Shown: positions 1 through 10,849 of the stretch, in pieces | Layout: every line of letters begins with the position of its first letter | How positions within the stretch are numbered: the stretch's first letter is position 1 | Origin: Neofusicoccum parvum | Lineage: Eukaryota; Ascomycota; Dothideomycetes; Botryosphaeriales; Botryosphaeriaceae | Assembly (NCBI GenBank): GCA_020912385.1 | Contig: CP087215.1 | Location: 744,001 to 808,000, forward strand | Reading direction: 5' to 3' | DNA: 64,000 nucleotides | Position numbers and translations under genes: made by a program | The notes under the pieces: generated by a model | Database searches by the model: none | Told to the model about the DNA's origin: nothing | What the model saw: the letters and a program-made list of their open reading frames with translations, nothing else

Positions 1-1019
1 ATTCATTAGATACTGTGCATCACTTTCCAGTTTCCAATAGAATAAGAGCAATAATTGCGACCGAAAAGAAAAAAAATAGAGTAGAAATCCGAGCCTCCTG
101 TGAACGGACTCTGTTGATAAAAGCATTGCGTATGTGGCTTAGCCATTTCAATACAACATCAATCACATATTCTTACTATTGCTGAGGTTCCACGTAAGCT
201 GACCGCATGACTATCAGGCATGATTGATAGCCTTGTTGTTCCCGTCGTGCATGACCGATCAGCCCAAAGTCCGCGTCACATAATCTGATTAGGCACTTCG
301 GCACTCATATGCTCTAGCGCCTTGGCTTACATGGCTCTAGCATCTTTTATTCGTGTTCAAATGCTGCTGTGGCCCTTTATTAGCCCTTCAATACCCGCAA
401 TTGCGAGATAATGACACTTTCCCACTGCGCCAACGTGTTTCAAGGCATGCAAGGTTGAAAGAGAATTTCGCACTTGCGAGCCTCAGCCTTAAACTTAGTC
501 ATGAGATGATATTTTACATAAATTAGAAAGAAGCCTCCCATCAAAAGAGATACCTCAACCTATTCTTCCGCAACAAGACATCCAAGAAGTCACTTGTACT
601 TTGTTACTCCACTAGTGACATACTGGCTGGCCTGAGGCCTTCGGGCCACCACAGCCGTCAAACTCGCGGCGGCTGTCTATCAAACGCGTGGCATACTTTT
701 CATTCTCCCACCAGGCTCCTCCAGTACTCGTTGATTGGCAGCGAGTAGTTTTCATTCTGTTCGTTATAGTACTCACACACGATTCAACCACTCGAAGTAG
801 CGGGGATTTATCAGTGTGAATACGTCGGTTTCCGTTGTCTTCTGCGCTAAGCGGAGGGTCGGTTCCCTCTGCATCCTGTTTTTCAAAATTTCTCATACTC
901 GAAACCCAAACCTTATACGTACGAAAGGATACGAATCAGATATTCACGACGAAAACAACAACAACAACAGAAAAAAAAATTTGTGCGACTCTGTTAACAA
1001 AAATAATCAAAGTTGAAAG
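1..1019. other. No supported gene; may hold 5' exon of next gene
   Basis: Moderately AT-rich DNA with scattered stop codons in all frames. An A/C-rich stretch near 945-985 reads as an Asn-rich or Thr-rich peptide, but no clear start with a splice site joining it to the gene starting near 1020 could be fixed. The missing N-terminal exon of that gene most likely lies here. Confidence 0.5.
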
Positions 1020-2239
1020 ACCAGAACTAGAAGAAAATTCGTCTGTCCCTTCTATCGGAAGATTGCTGGCATCAAAGATCTAGACTTTACGTCTTGCTTC
1101 CACCCAGGCTTTGTCACTACGTTTCGTATGAAGTATGCTGGCCTCTCACCTCGACTTCTTGTCCTGTCAACTCCGAATATCTGACAAGTTCATAGAGAGC
1201 ACCTTTACAGACAACACAAATTCCCCGAGCACTATTGCCATCGCTGTTGTTCCAGTTTTAAGGCCGAAAATCTCCTTCGCGAACATCAACGAGCGCCACA
1301 GGGCTGTGAGATAGTCGAGAAGGAGCCTACAAAAAGTACGATCACTTCAGAGCAAGAGCGAGAGCTTAGGAACAAGAAAAGGACACGGAATAAACCGGAA
1401 GAAGAAAAGTGGAAAGACATCTACAGGATCATCTTCCCTGATGATACTATAATACCTTCTCCATGTGAGTTTTCGTCAGACACACCAAACAGACTGGAAA
1501 GTACTGAGTGAATATAGACTGTGAAGTGGAGGCTTCGGGCAGATTTGCAAAATTTCAGGAATTCAGCGAGCGGAATTTGGATGCTGTTTTTCGCAAGCAA
1601 CTGAAACGAGCTGCTGAGGATGACGAGGATTTTCGTAAAGAGGAACTCGAGAGGAAGCTCTTAGGCTTCGTTCGGGACCTTCAAGATGAAATGGTCGCCT
1701 GCTTTGAGCTATGCAAAGATGGAGAAGAGCTTGAGGGTGTGGAGTGCTCAAAAAGCCCGAATGAGTCTCCACAGGATTCATCCGGCCATCTCTCAGACTC
1801 TCAAAGCGAGGAAGATCTTGAGCCTTTAAAAAGTCCCTCCCCCAGCTTTATAGAACCTGAAGCAGCTGATTTGGGAGCCGACAATATCCCTCCGATCCCG
1901 GCACCATCACCACTTCTTGAGACAGGCGCACAGTCTTTTGAGGGTAGCTCGACATATACAGAGCGCGACAATTCGTCGTCACGACTAGGTGAAGTTGGAC
2001 TGAGTCAAACTATCGTCGACATGATCGGACCAGAACTGCAGCAACCAGTCTTTTCGGACGCCGGGAGCTCCGAGCGCCTTTCGAATTTCGTGCTTCCAGA
2101 CACATTCGACGGCACATCTGCACACACTGGCGATAATCTAACCTGGTCTTCCAGTGTGGATTTGGATCTTCCGTTTGACACAAACTGGCTCGGGAGTTTG
2201 GATTCTTTCACTTTCGATCTTTCCCTCCCTTCTTCGTAG
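1020..2239 (+). CDS. Degenerate C2H2-like fungal protein with KWxDIYRxxFPxD block (5' end unresolved)
   Basis: Three exons are supported: from about 1020 to 1125, 1189-1464 and 1518-2239. The introns are 63 and 53 nt with matching phases. Exon 1 reads KFVCPFYRK then TSCFHPGF. Exon 2 carries HREHLYRQH, CHRC and the block EEKWKDIYRIIFPDD. The C-terminal 240 residues are acidic and Ser/Pro-rich with a charged helix near the start. Spaced Cys/His residues followed by a KWxDIYRxxFPxD block are, to my knowledge, common in uncharacterised filamentous-fungal proteins; function unknown. The first ATG is not found. An in-frame TGA at 1014-1016 means an upstream exon must be spliced in, for example at the AG at 1018-1019, or the gene is damaged. 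A broken relative lies at 52.0-53.2 kb. Confidence 0.72.
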
Positions 2240-3394
2240 CCAACTCTTTGCTCTCGAAACGATGTAACGAATCTCTTTACAATAAATTTCTTCCAACCAG
2301 ATCATCCAAACACATCTTGCATTTTTTAATCAGCAATATTCACGGCTCTTCAACCGCCCATTCGAGATAACCACAATCCTAACCATCCGTAATGACTCCC
2401 TTGCAATGACTAATCGTGCAATGTGACACGCGCCATGCCAACCGGAGCCGTACAGCGGATGCTGCCGAGGCGGACCGTCGTCAAGGCAGGCGGCCGACGG
2501 CGAAGATGCAGGTCAAGGCGAGGCGGACTGCGTCGTCGAAGATACGGTCCTCTCCGACGGCGGCCACCTGTTGGCGGACCTGCGTGCTGGGTGGAGGGTT
2601 GGCGGTGGAGCGGTAGACGGACTTTGTTGGGTGCGGGTGGGGCGCGGTTGCCGGGTTGCGGGTTGTGGCTGTATGTGTTGGTTGCTGAAATGCCGTGGGA
2701 AGGGGGAGAAAGGGAGGAAGGGGATGGGTTGACGGGATTCTTTCCTGTGATGTTGGAGTGGTAGGAGCATGCCGGGTATCGGATGAAAGGGCTTTGCCTT
2801 CAGGGGGCTAAGTGTGGGAAGGAGAAGGAGGAGGAGGTACTACTCGGGGAGCAGGCGAGGAAAAAGGGCGTGATGAAGAGAGATGTCAGCATGTAGAGTT
2901 GGGATTTCTGGAAGAGGAGTCGTGGGGAAATGAGGAGGAGTTGGAGAAATGTGGGAATGCGGAAAATACGAAAATGGGGAGGAGATATCTTGGAGAAGAA
3001 GGAGAAGGAGGTTGAGTGTTAACAGAAAGATCTGCATGCTCAATTGAATGCGTTCTTCAAGTTTGAGGAGCTTAGCAAGTGACTTATTTACATGGGAATC
3101 AAAATAAGGTCGATTTCTATACTTCATTCAGTTTTACTTGTAGTCGATACTGCCATTAATCATCCGCAACTGGCCGTAAGATTTTTCTTCCATAATGCAC
3201 TGCACTGGAATATGGAAGCATCCCTACAGACGAATTTGTGGTACGTGACACCACGTACACGTACTACACATCCGGATGAACCCTTCGCCTCCTCACCTCA
3301 AAATACATTCCAGAAAATCGTGAAGCAAGTGGAGTATATTGTATGATATATAGCCAGATTACCGGTAACCGTCTATTGCCCTCCTCATAAGTAC
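2240..3394. other. Intergenic, no supported gene
   Basis: GC-rich, purine-rich on the plus strand between 2700 and 3010 (GGAG-type runs). Short frames are open on both strands but show no family resemblance and no plausible splice partners. It holds the 3' flanks of two convergent genes. Confidence 0.5.
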
Positions 3395-5360
3395 TTACTG
3401 CTTAATCGAAACACCAATACTCGTCAAGTACCCACACCTCCCCTTCGTCACCGCATCCACCGTCTCCATCCTCGTATTATTCGTCTCATACACCAACCGA
3501 TTCCAGCCACTCCCAAAATCCCACCTCCACTCGCCCCACCGCGGGCTGCCGCGCAACCTGTACACGTTGGGGTCCAGACAGCGGATGAAGCTGATCCAGT
3601 AAGCCTGGACGACAGGAATAATGCCCGAGTTGAGGCCGCCGGGGTAGTACGAGACGGGGGCCTGGCCGTTGACGTTCTCGGGGCCCCAGATGGCGTTGAC
3701 CTCGATGGTGTGCGGGACGCCCAGGCCCTGGGCCGCCTGCTCCGGGTCCAGCACGTTCCAGAGGTAGTTCCAGGTGGGCGCGCCGGCGTGGGCGTACTGC
3801 GAGTTGAGGTAGAAGCCCGGGCACGTGTAGCGCATGTCGCCGTACGCGTTGGAGACCTGGCGCCAGTAGCGGCCGGTGCTGGTGGCGGACGTTGTCAGTG
3901 GTGGGGGGAGGGGGCGTGGGGATGGTTCGGCGCTACTGACCCTGGGAAGCTGGGCGTGCCCTCGACCGGGTACAGCTCGTTGATGCGCTTGAGTTGGTCG
4001 AGACTCAGCGCCGGGAACTGGTCTTTCAGGAAGGTGTCGGAGTCGCCGATGGTGCTTGTGTTCTTGGGCGTGAAGACGGTGCCGCCGTTCGTGTCGTCGC
4101 CGAAAATGGTGGGGACGTTGATGAACTTGCCCTCAGCGAAAAGCTTGTACGTGTAATCCGGGACCAGGTCATAGTCAATGGTAGTGCTATACATGTACAG
4201 GGGTGGGTTTTGGGCGCCTATCAGGGGCGTGTTGAAGTTCTCTGCCTGGAGCAGCTCCACAGGGAGGCTCTGCAGGCAGGCGAGGGTGTCGGAGTAGCTG
4301 GCACAGCCAGTCCGAATTACGAGATTGTCATACATGAACTGACTTTCGGAGAATGTGTAGATATTCCCGAACGATTGGGACTCGGCTGCAGCTGCGTGGA
4401 ACAGGCCGTCGTCACGGCCGCCATAGGCGGTCAGCAGCAGAGTAATCGCAGCAGCCCCGGCACTACTGCCCCCAACAACGACTACCGAGACGAAGGGCAT
4501 CAGTAATCTAATCCGTACCGGCCGAACAAATTCGTCCGTGTGGGACGCAAAACCCGGGACGCCTTACCGTGATCCGGATCGCCGCCGAACTGGGCACGGT
4601 GTGTCAGTATGATCTACGTGTGCCTTGCAGAGTATGGGGACAAAAACAGGAGGCGCACCTGACTAATATACTTCTGGACCCACTCAAGAGCCTTGATGAT
4701 ATCTTTCAGGCCGTTGTTCAGGCTGGCGGCTCTGGCAACTTCCTTTCCGGCGAGGAAGCCATAAGGGCCGACTCGGTAGTTAAAAGTCACAACGACCATG
4801 TTCATGCCGGAAGCTAGAATCAGCCCTTTGCCGTTATAGTTTGGATTAGTGTTTCCGTTGAATCCACCGCCCTGGATGTAGAAGTACACGGGCAATGCCG
4901 AGTGGCGGCTGGCATTGCTCGGGGCGTAGACGTCGAGGAACAGGCAGTCCTCGGCGGTGGTGGTGACGGACGGCGATGCTGCGGTGGCGATGCAGAGGGG
5001 GCCATGCTGTGAAGGCAGGGAGTCAGTCTTCGCGCGGGCGAGGCGGGCAGGCTAGAGGCGGCCCCGCGCGGGCTGGGTGGGTTGGGCAGCGGCTTAGATG
5101 ATCAATAGATTTCCTGTGGTGTTTTCGATACATACTGTGTCAGCGACAGTCACGCCGGCGACCTTGTACGGGTCTCTCGGTGCCTGGAAACGAAGGTCGC
5201 CGGTGGGCGGGGCAGCATAGCGGATGCCCAGCCATTCGGTGATACCATTCGCGTATGGCGTGCCCTGATAGGTGCTGTAGGCCAGGGGCACTGTGGGAGG
5301 GACGGCCAGGACAGGGGCGATGGAGACGGCGAGCAGCGCCAGCACGAACGGCGAGCGCAT
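3395..5360 (-). CDS. Secreted type-B carboxylesterase/lipase (alpha/beta hydrolase)
   Basis: Five exons on the minus strand: 5360-5136, 5006-4659, 4589-4568, 4481-3941 and 3878-3395. They join in phase to 539 residues, normal for the COesterase family. The chosen ATG (5360) opens a clean signal peptide (MRSPFVLALLAVSIAPVLA); an upstream in-frame ATG at 5438 would spoil it. Landmarks in order are WLGIRYAAPP, the EDCLFLDVYAP block, the oxyanion-hole GGGF, the nucleophile elbow GGSSAG and a late His in VPHTIEVNAIWG. Expected role is hydrolysis of carboxylic esters outside the cell. The usual acid site, TNEG in many relatives, reads TNGG here, so the catalytic acid is uncertain. Exon 3 is only 22 nt. 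It lies alone between gene-poor tracts. Confidence 0.9.
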
Positions 5361-5891
5361 CGCGGGCAGGATCGACGCTACTGAATCGCAGCGCTGGAAA
5401 GCAGCATGACTGGCCGCGGCAGAGGTACACAGGCGCATTTATACAGGCACGCGGGGAGGGCAGGAATGCGGGCATATTGCGCGGCCAACAATAAGACGGC
5501 ATGCCCCTTGCGGTGAGACGAGGGTGCAAAGGGAGGGCTATCGGGCGGAAGTGAGGGGACAGTGACATCGCTCGGCAGCGTGTCTTGTCGTAGATTAAGC
5601 TCAGCGGTCATACTCGATCGTCAGGCCAGCAGCCGCGCCGAAAACGGGTGGGGCTTGAAGGATTGTGCGGAGTCGACGGGCGGCGTTGCGGGGCTGGCAA
5701 CGTCCCCCGCGCGTGCTGGAGGCGCAGACAGACCGCAGAGCCCATCCCGAGTCGCCCGCGTGATGACCGCATGTGCGCGCCGCCGACGCATGATGTATTG
5801 GGTGCCGCACTGGGGCATCGGCCGGGCCAAGCAGCGCGGGTGGCTTGAAGTAACGCGGCACGCGGGCAGGTACCTCGCGGGAGGTGCGGCT

Positions 5892-5918
5892 GCGGGCGAT
5901 GCGGGCGATGCGGGCGAT
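5892..5918. repeat. Tandem 9-nt repeat, three copies
   Basis: The unit GCGGGCGAT is repeated three times without change. It lies in non-coding GC-rich DNA. Confidence 0.85.
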
Positions 5919-5943
5919 GAGTCGAAGTCGGGCAGCGCGAGGC

Positions 5944-5970
5944 GCGAGGTGCGAGGTGCGAGGTGCGAGG
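5944..5970. repeat. Tandem 7-nt repeat, nearly four copies
   Basis: The unit GCGAGGT is repeated three times, followed by a partial GCGAGG copy. It is 25 nt from the 9-nt repeat. Confidence 0.8.
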
Positions 5971-7520
5971 GCCGCTGCTGACACAGCGTTCTGGATGCCT
6001 TCGACAGCGCTTGTCTGCTGCGCGCAATTGCAATCATGCAGAAGGTTATCTGGATGAGGCTGCTGTCGCGGTTTCAGGAACGCCGGCAGTGCGCTGAGAC
6101 GGGCTGGCGAGGTCACGTGTCGCAGGGGCGGCCAGGGAAGCTCGCTATGGCGGGGGCTCCGCGCAGCCCGCGGACGCGGCGGGCCAAGCAGCTGGCCAGT
6201 CACACGGTGCGGAGCGGGCCAAGGCGCGTTCGTGTCCTCTGAGATTGAAACTTCTGCCCAAGAGCGCTCGCTACCTGCGGCCTACCGCGCTGCCGGAACC
6301 TTTGATCACGGCCTCCTCCAATCCGCGGCGGGAGACGACCTCCCGGCCGACACACGTCTGCCCTACGCAGCGTGCGCTGAGGCCTGCTGGCAGCCGCACC
6401 GCCGGCAGTGGGCGCGCAGCCAGCACCGCGGCCGAGACGGCCAGCAGTGCTGCAATCTCGTCGCCGCCGCAACAAGCACAGAGTTGCTGCACCGTCGATC
6501 CTCCGCCCAGCCCAGCTGCAGAGGAGTGCTGCGCAGCGCTCGCTTCCCCAGAGCTAATCGGCGCCGCTGCTCAACGTGAGACCGGCAGCCCGTCGCAGAG
6601 CCGGCTGGCAGAGCAAACGTCGCGGCGGGCTAGTCAGCGGCTCGGGCCACAGAATCTGGAGAGCCCCTAGGGCCAGCCGGAACCACGTCCCAGGAGGGCA
6701 GTTTCCCCTTTCTCCTGCGTTATCGCATCGCAAAGCTTCCGCCGCCGCGGTGCGCCAGAATAGAACGCGTGAAATGAGCCCCAGCAGGCTCCGGATCGCC
6801 GTCCCCCGCCGCCCATTGGCAGTGCCGCGGCGTCTAGCGGCCGTTGAAGCACGCAACGTCTGGAGCCGGCACCTGGTAGGGCTGCTTAATCTGAGGCTGC
6901 AATCAATCCTGCCCGCAGAACGCGCTGCAGCGCCGACCCGAGCGCGCGCCCGCTGACGCTGCGAATGCGAGCGCGGCCCCGGAAGCTTCCAGCACGAACA
7001 CCCTCCGCCCCCATCTGGTAAGGCTGGGGCGGGCCCACGGTGGCAGTGTGGCAGGCGCGCGGCCCTGGCGCTCGGACGTGCCTCGTGCGCCCGACCTGCA
7101 CATGCCCCCCCGGCCAGCTGGCCAGATAGACAGCTGACACACGCGGCCAAGCCTGCCACTAATCACCCCGGCCCTGCCCAAGGAGCTGCCTGTCGTCGGG
7201 CAAGAACAACATCCATGGCTACCCGCCGTCTGACGGCTGAGGCGAGGCCAGTGCGCAACTCAGAAGCTATGGCTTCCGCCATCGATCCGGCCTGTTCCTG
7301 CCTCCGCCGCTCCGAGCTTCCAACCACCACGGCATCTATAATACTAAAGCACCCCCACTCCTCTCCCGTCAGTCCTCCATCACCACCAGCCCACGCTCCC
7401 ACTCTCCTTACCAATCAGGCAGCTTGTCCGCCGCCGCACTTGAAGTGCATTCTTCCCTTGCCCAGTCCAAGGCCCACACCACACCACCACCACCACCACT
7501 CACGCCCACCGCGCACCGCA

Positions 7521-8215
7521 ATGGCCTACTACCAGGCACACCTCCTGCTGCTGGCAGGCTACTCGCAGTTCTTCGTCTCCGGCCTCGTGCTGCCCCAGCC
7601 CGCCTTCGACAGCGACGACGAGGACGACTTCGATGTTGAGGTCGACGAGATGGCCATCTTCACGCAAGACGAATCCCCCGAAGCCGAGCCCATGGCTGTC
7701 GACGAGCCCTGCGCCAAGTTCGCGGCCACCGAGGAGGACGCGGACGAGGACGAGGCTGAGGTCGAGGATGCGGAGGAGGCTCTCACGCCCATCACGCCCG
7801 CCGGGCCCGCGCCAGGTACGTGCCAGCCACAGCCGCACAGCGTGGCCAATGTTTCGCAGTCATTTGCTGACCGCCCAAAAGAGCAAAGACGTCGCAAGAG
7901 GCTCTCCGCCGTAAGCGAGTCGCACGTCCGCACCATGTCGCGCTGGCTGCGTGACTCAGCAGCCTCCCTGGGGGATCGGCAGCGGCAGTTGTCAGGCCCT
8001 GACTCGCCTCCCGTAAGTCACCCTCCGCTTCCGCAGCTTGCCTCGGGTCTCCGATGGTAACCGAACGCGCGCGGTTTAGGCTAACGGCCCTCTAGCAGCA
8101 GCAGCAGCGGGAGAAGCATGAAACCAAGCGCTTCTGCGCCGCCAACCGCCGGCCTCGCCTGCCGGCTCTTCAAACATCGCTGAACTTTGTGCCCCCCCGG
8201 CTGTCGGTGGCCTGA
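7521..8215 (+). CDS. Small acidic hypothetical protein
   Basis: The model has exons 7521-7815, 7882-8012 and 8096-8215, giving 181 residues. Intron 1 (66 nt) has GTACGT, branch TGCTGAC and AAAAG. Intron 2 (83 nt) has GTAAGT, a perfect GCTAAC branch and TCTAG. Both keep the frame, and intron 1 is a multiple of three without a stop, so it could be retained. The protein starts MAYYQAHLLLLAG. It has an Asp/Glu-rich centre (about residues 30-90), a basic RRRKR patch, a possible short helix (ESHVRTMSRWLRD), a QQQQ run and a basic tail. No family is recognised. A pyrimidine-rich leader and a TATA-like site near 7335 support expression. Confidence 0.62.
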
Positions 8216-9823
8216 AGGGTTTCTTTTGCGCTGCGAGGGCCGGCGGAGGGCGTCACCGCCCTTCGCATTGCGCCTCGTATAGCCCTATTTTCCCTCGCTG
8301 TGGAGACGCGGTGCGAGTCGTGCCTGTGGCTCCTTTGATGATCCGCACCACGCTTAAAGGTCAGTCGTGCCCGTGCGCCTCCCTGCGCGCATCTCCATCG
8401 CCCCGGCGCAAATTGCTGACAGTTCGTCTATAGGGCATTGACTCGCACGGCCAGAGCTTCTTCCACTCTCGCCCCGTCAGGCGCCCCATCAGATCATGGA
8501 CTCAGCTCTTGGGTGATGGCTTAGCTGGCGCGATCAGCAATGCGGTCAGGCATCTATCATCTACGCCGGAGATCTACAGGGTCCCTCTCGCCCGGTGCAG
8601 TCCGGTGTCCTGCGACTGCCGGACGCATTGCTTGCTCTCACAACGCGTTGCCTCTCTCAGCATTGAATAGGCCCGATGTGCCTCTGGCGCGGACTCGGTC
8701 TCGCGTCAGGAAGGCCAGCGTGACCTGCACGTATGGGTTTCACAGTTGCACCGACATCCACGACAACAACCAACAAAAAAAACATCTGACTCTTTCGCGC
8801 GCGCTATCCGCTGCGCTTGGCCATCCACTGCCATCAAGCCGGTCTCGACTGCCTTTTCATTTCGCCACTGCTGCGACATCTCAACTCTCTTTTGCGTTTG
8901 ACTCTCGTATCTCTCCTTTTTCTTGCATCTCTCCTGGCGGGCGCAGAGGGGCTGTCTCTGCTGCTTTTGGAACACCGTGACGGATCTCCTTTTCTTCGCT
9001 GCTACGGCTCTCCTTGTGTCTGCGGATGGTGTCATCCACCACGCGTCTCCTTTGTGACATTGTTTCCATAGAGCTGTGTTTTTTTAGCGACAATCCGGGT
9101 GTACAAATCATTTCTCTCTTTTACTGTCATTGCATACTGGCGTTCCAAAAAAGAAGTGGCATCACCGGCGTCCTCCGAGGACAACTCAGCAGATAGACCT
9201 TGCTTTCGTAAAGTTTCTTCTTGTTTCGCATTCGTATAGACCACCTCCTGGCGCACCAGAGTGCCAAAGAATCAAGTTTGCATTCCCTCCGAATCTACCC
9301 GTACTCCAATGATCCGTGTACATGTGTGCTCATCCTACATGCGGCCCTGGAGGTGAGCGTCTGGCCAGCTCTGTCGCTGATGCAAAGTTCGGCCCTGCAG
9401 CCCTCAAACGCCGCCTGAATGTCCGCAAAGCCAATCACGAAAGGAAAAAGGAAAATGCAAAAGACGCGCAGTTTCATGTCCAGCCCCGTCTGCCCTGTCC
9501 TGCCACCGCCATTTTCTGCATTGCACGCTCAGCGCGACCACGGCCAGAGAAAAGCTCAATCCAAGAAAAAGAAAAGTCATGGCAGCTGTGCCTGACTTGC
9601 TGTGCTGCCAGCATGACCACGACGCTCCCGAGACGGCCCGCCGTAAGCCCGAAACTCCGCGCGCTCGCGCTCTTGCCGTCGTCCCCTCCCTACACAGCCC
9701 TCTCTCCCAAGCACAGCAAACAAACTTTCCTTTCTGTCCCCGCCGCGAGAGACGCGTCGCCCGCCATCCAATCGACAGCGCCCGTCGGCTTCCGAGATGC
9801 CATCATGTTCGAGGCACAGCCCA
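8216..9823. other. Intergenic, no supported gene
   Basis: 3' flanks of two convergent genes. CT-rich segments and an A-run near 8773 are visible. The open frames here have random-looking composition. Confidence 0.45.
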
Positions 9824-10849
9824 TTATGATGAGGACGCGCGCGTGGCGCTGCCGCTGCTCCCAGCCCTGCTGCCACTGCTGCTGCCTGCGTTCTGGCCGC
9901 CCGTTGTCTTGGTGAAGCAGCGCGAGCAGGCGCAGATGCCGGCGCTGGCGCCGTCCTTCGCCTGGGCGTTGCGCGCGAAGCTCGGGTCCGTGGACGAGAT
10001 GTCGGCGCGGAAGCTGGTCAAAACTTTGCCTGCGGACGTCATAACGACGAGGTCTGTGTTAGCCAGCGAACGATGGATGACGATGCTTTTTCCTCCTTCG
10101 CGCGCCCTTCAAAATTGCGTCAACGTGCGCGAGCAGCAGGCGCGCACGTTCCCGCCTTCCACAACGCCTCGTTATTTTCTTTTTTTTCCTTCGTGGTCCA
10201 GACCTTCTCGCACACTTCCCATCCGTGCATCGCCCGTCACCGCACAACAAAAATAACCCGCCCGCTCGCCCCCATCCCCAAGCCGGCCCTTTTATTGCAT
10301 CATCCCCACACTCCCTCTACACGCGCGCTTTCCTCTTTTTTCGCCTTCGCCTTCGCCTTTCGCCGCCCAGCCCCCAAACAGAAGCTCAGAGCCCAAGGCG
10401 TCCACGACCACCACCACCATCCCCACATTCCCGCCCCCACAAACCCATCCCGACCTCACCCCCAAAAATACATCTCAAAAAAAGTGTAGAAAAGAAAGGA
10501 AAAATGGTGTCCACTCACGGAAGTTCCCCGCGCCCCCAATCCCATGGCTGACGTACCGATACACCCTGCGCGGCCGGGACGCCCTGTTCTGGTCTCTGGC
10601 CGTGTACGCCGGCGGCGGCGGTGACGACGGGCTGGCCTCCCACGTCGAGTGCACGCGCGTGAGCGGCACCAGCGGGATCGCGTCGCTGTCGTCGTCGGGG
10701 AAGGTGAAGGCGTCGGGGTCGGCGGCGGCGCGGCGCTGCGTGAGCGCGGATGGGCGGGCGCCGGCGTCGGGGCCGGCGGCGCGGCCGCTGAGGAGGTGGA
10801 GCGGGAGGGTGGGGCGTTTGGTGCGGGTGGAGGGGGTGGTGCCGTGCAT
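9824..10849 (-). CDS. Hypothetical protein with GIGGAGNF motif (DUF3602/PAR32-like)
   Basis: Two exons on the minus strand, 10849-10519 and 10029-9824, give 178 residues. The donor is GTGAGT, and the acceptor GTCCGCAG is preceded by a perfect GGCTAAC branch. The 489-nt intron is long for this genome, but the joined frame reads through the expected motif HGIGGAGNFRKVL at the junction. The N-terminal half is Pro/Arg/Thr-rich with an acidic patch (FPDDDSDAIPLVPL); the C-terminal part holds a Cys pair (CACSRC) and a Ser/Gly tail. G-x-GGAGN motifs define fungal DUF3602 (PAR32) proteins, which are phosphoproteins of poorly defined function. Only one copy of the motif is present, so membership is tentative. 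Confidence 0.65.

Larger units (their letters stand above)
5361..7520. other. GC-rich intergenic tract, no supported gene
   Basis: Many overlapping frames are open on both strands, as expected from high GC, but none shows a recognisable domain or splice structure. It contains two short tandem repeats (listed separately). Close to 7521 it becomes pyrimidine-rich with a TATA-like CTATAATAC near 7335, the likely promoter and leader of the next gene. Confidence 0.5.

Noticed and set aside
5601..6203. Three overlapping minus-strand frames of 138-200 codons
   Set aside because: Three frames open at once points to base composition, not coding.
9579..10256. Frame of 225 codons on the plus strand
   Set aside because: It lies opposite the second exon and intron of the GIGGAGN gene, whose splice signals and motif are convincing.
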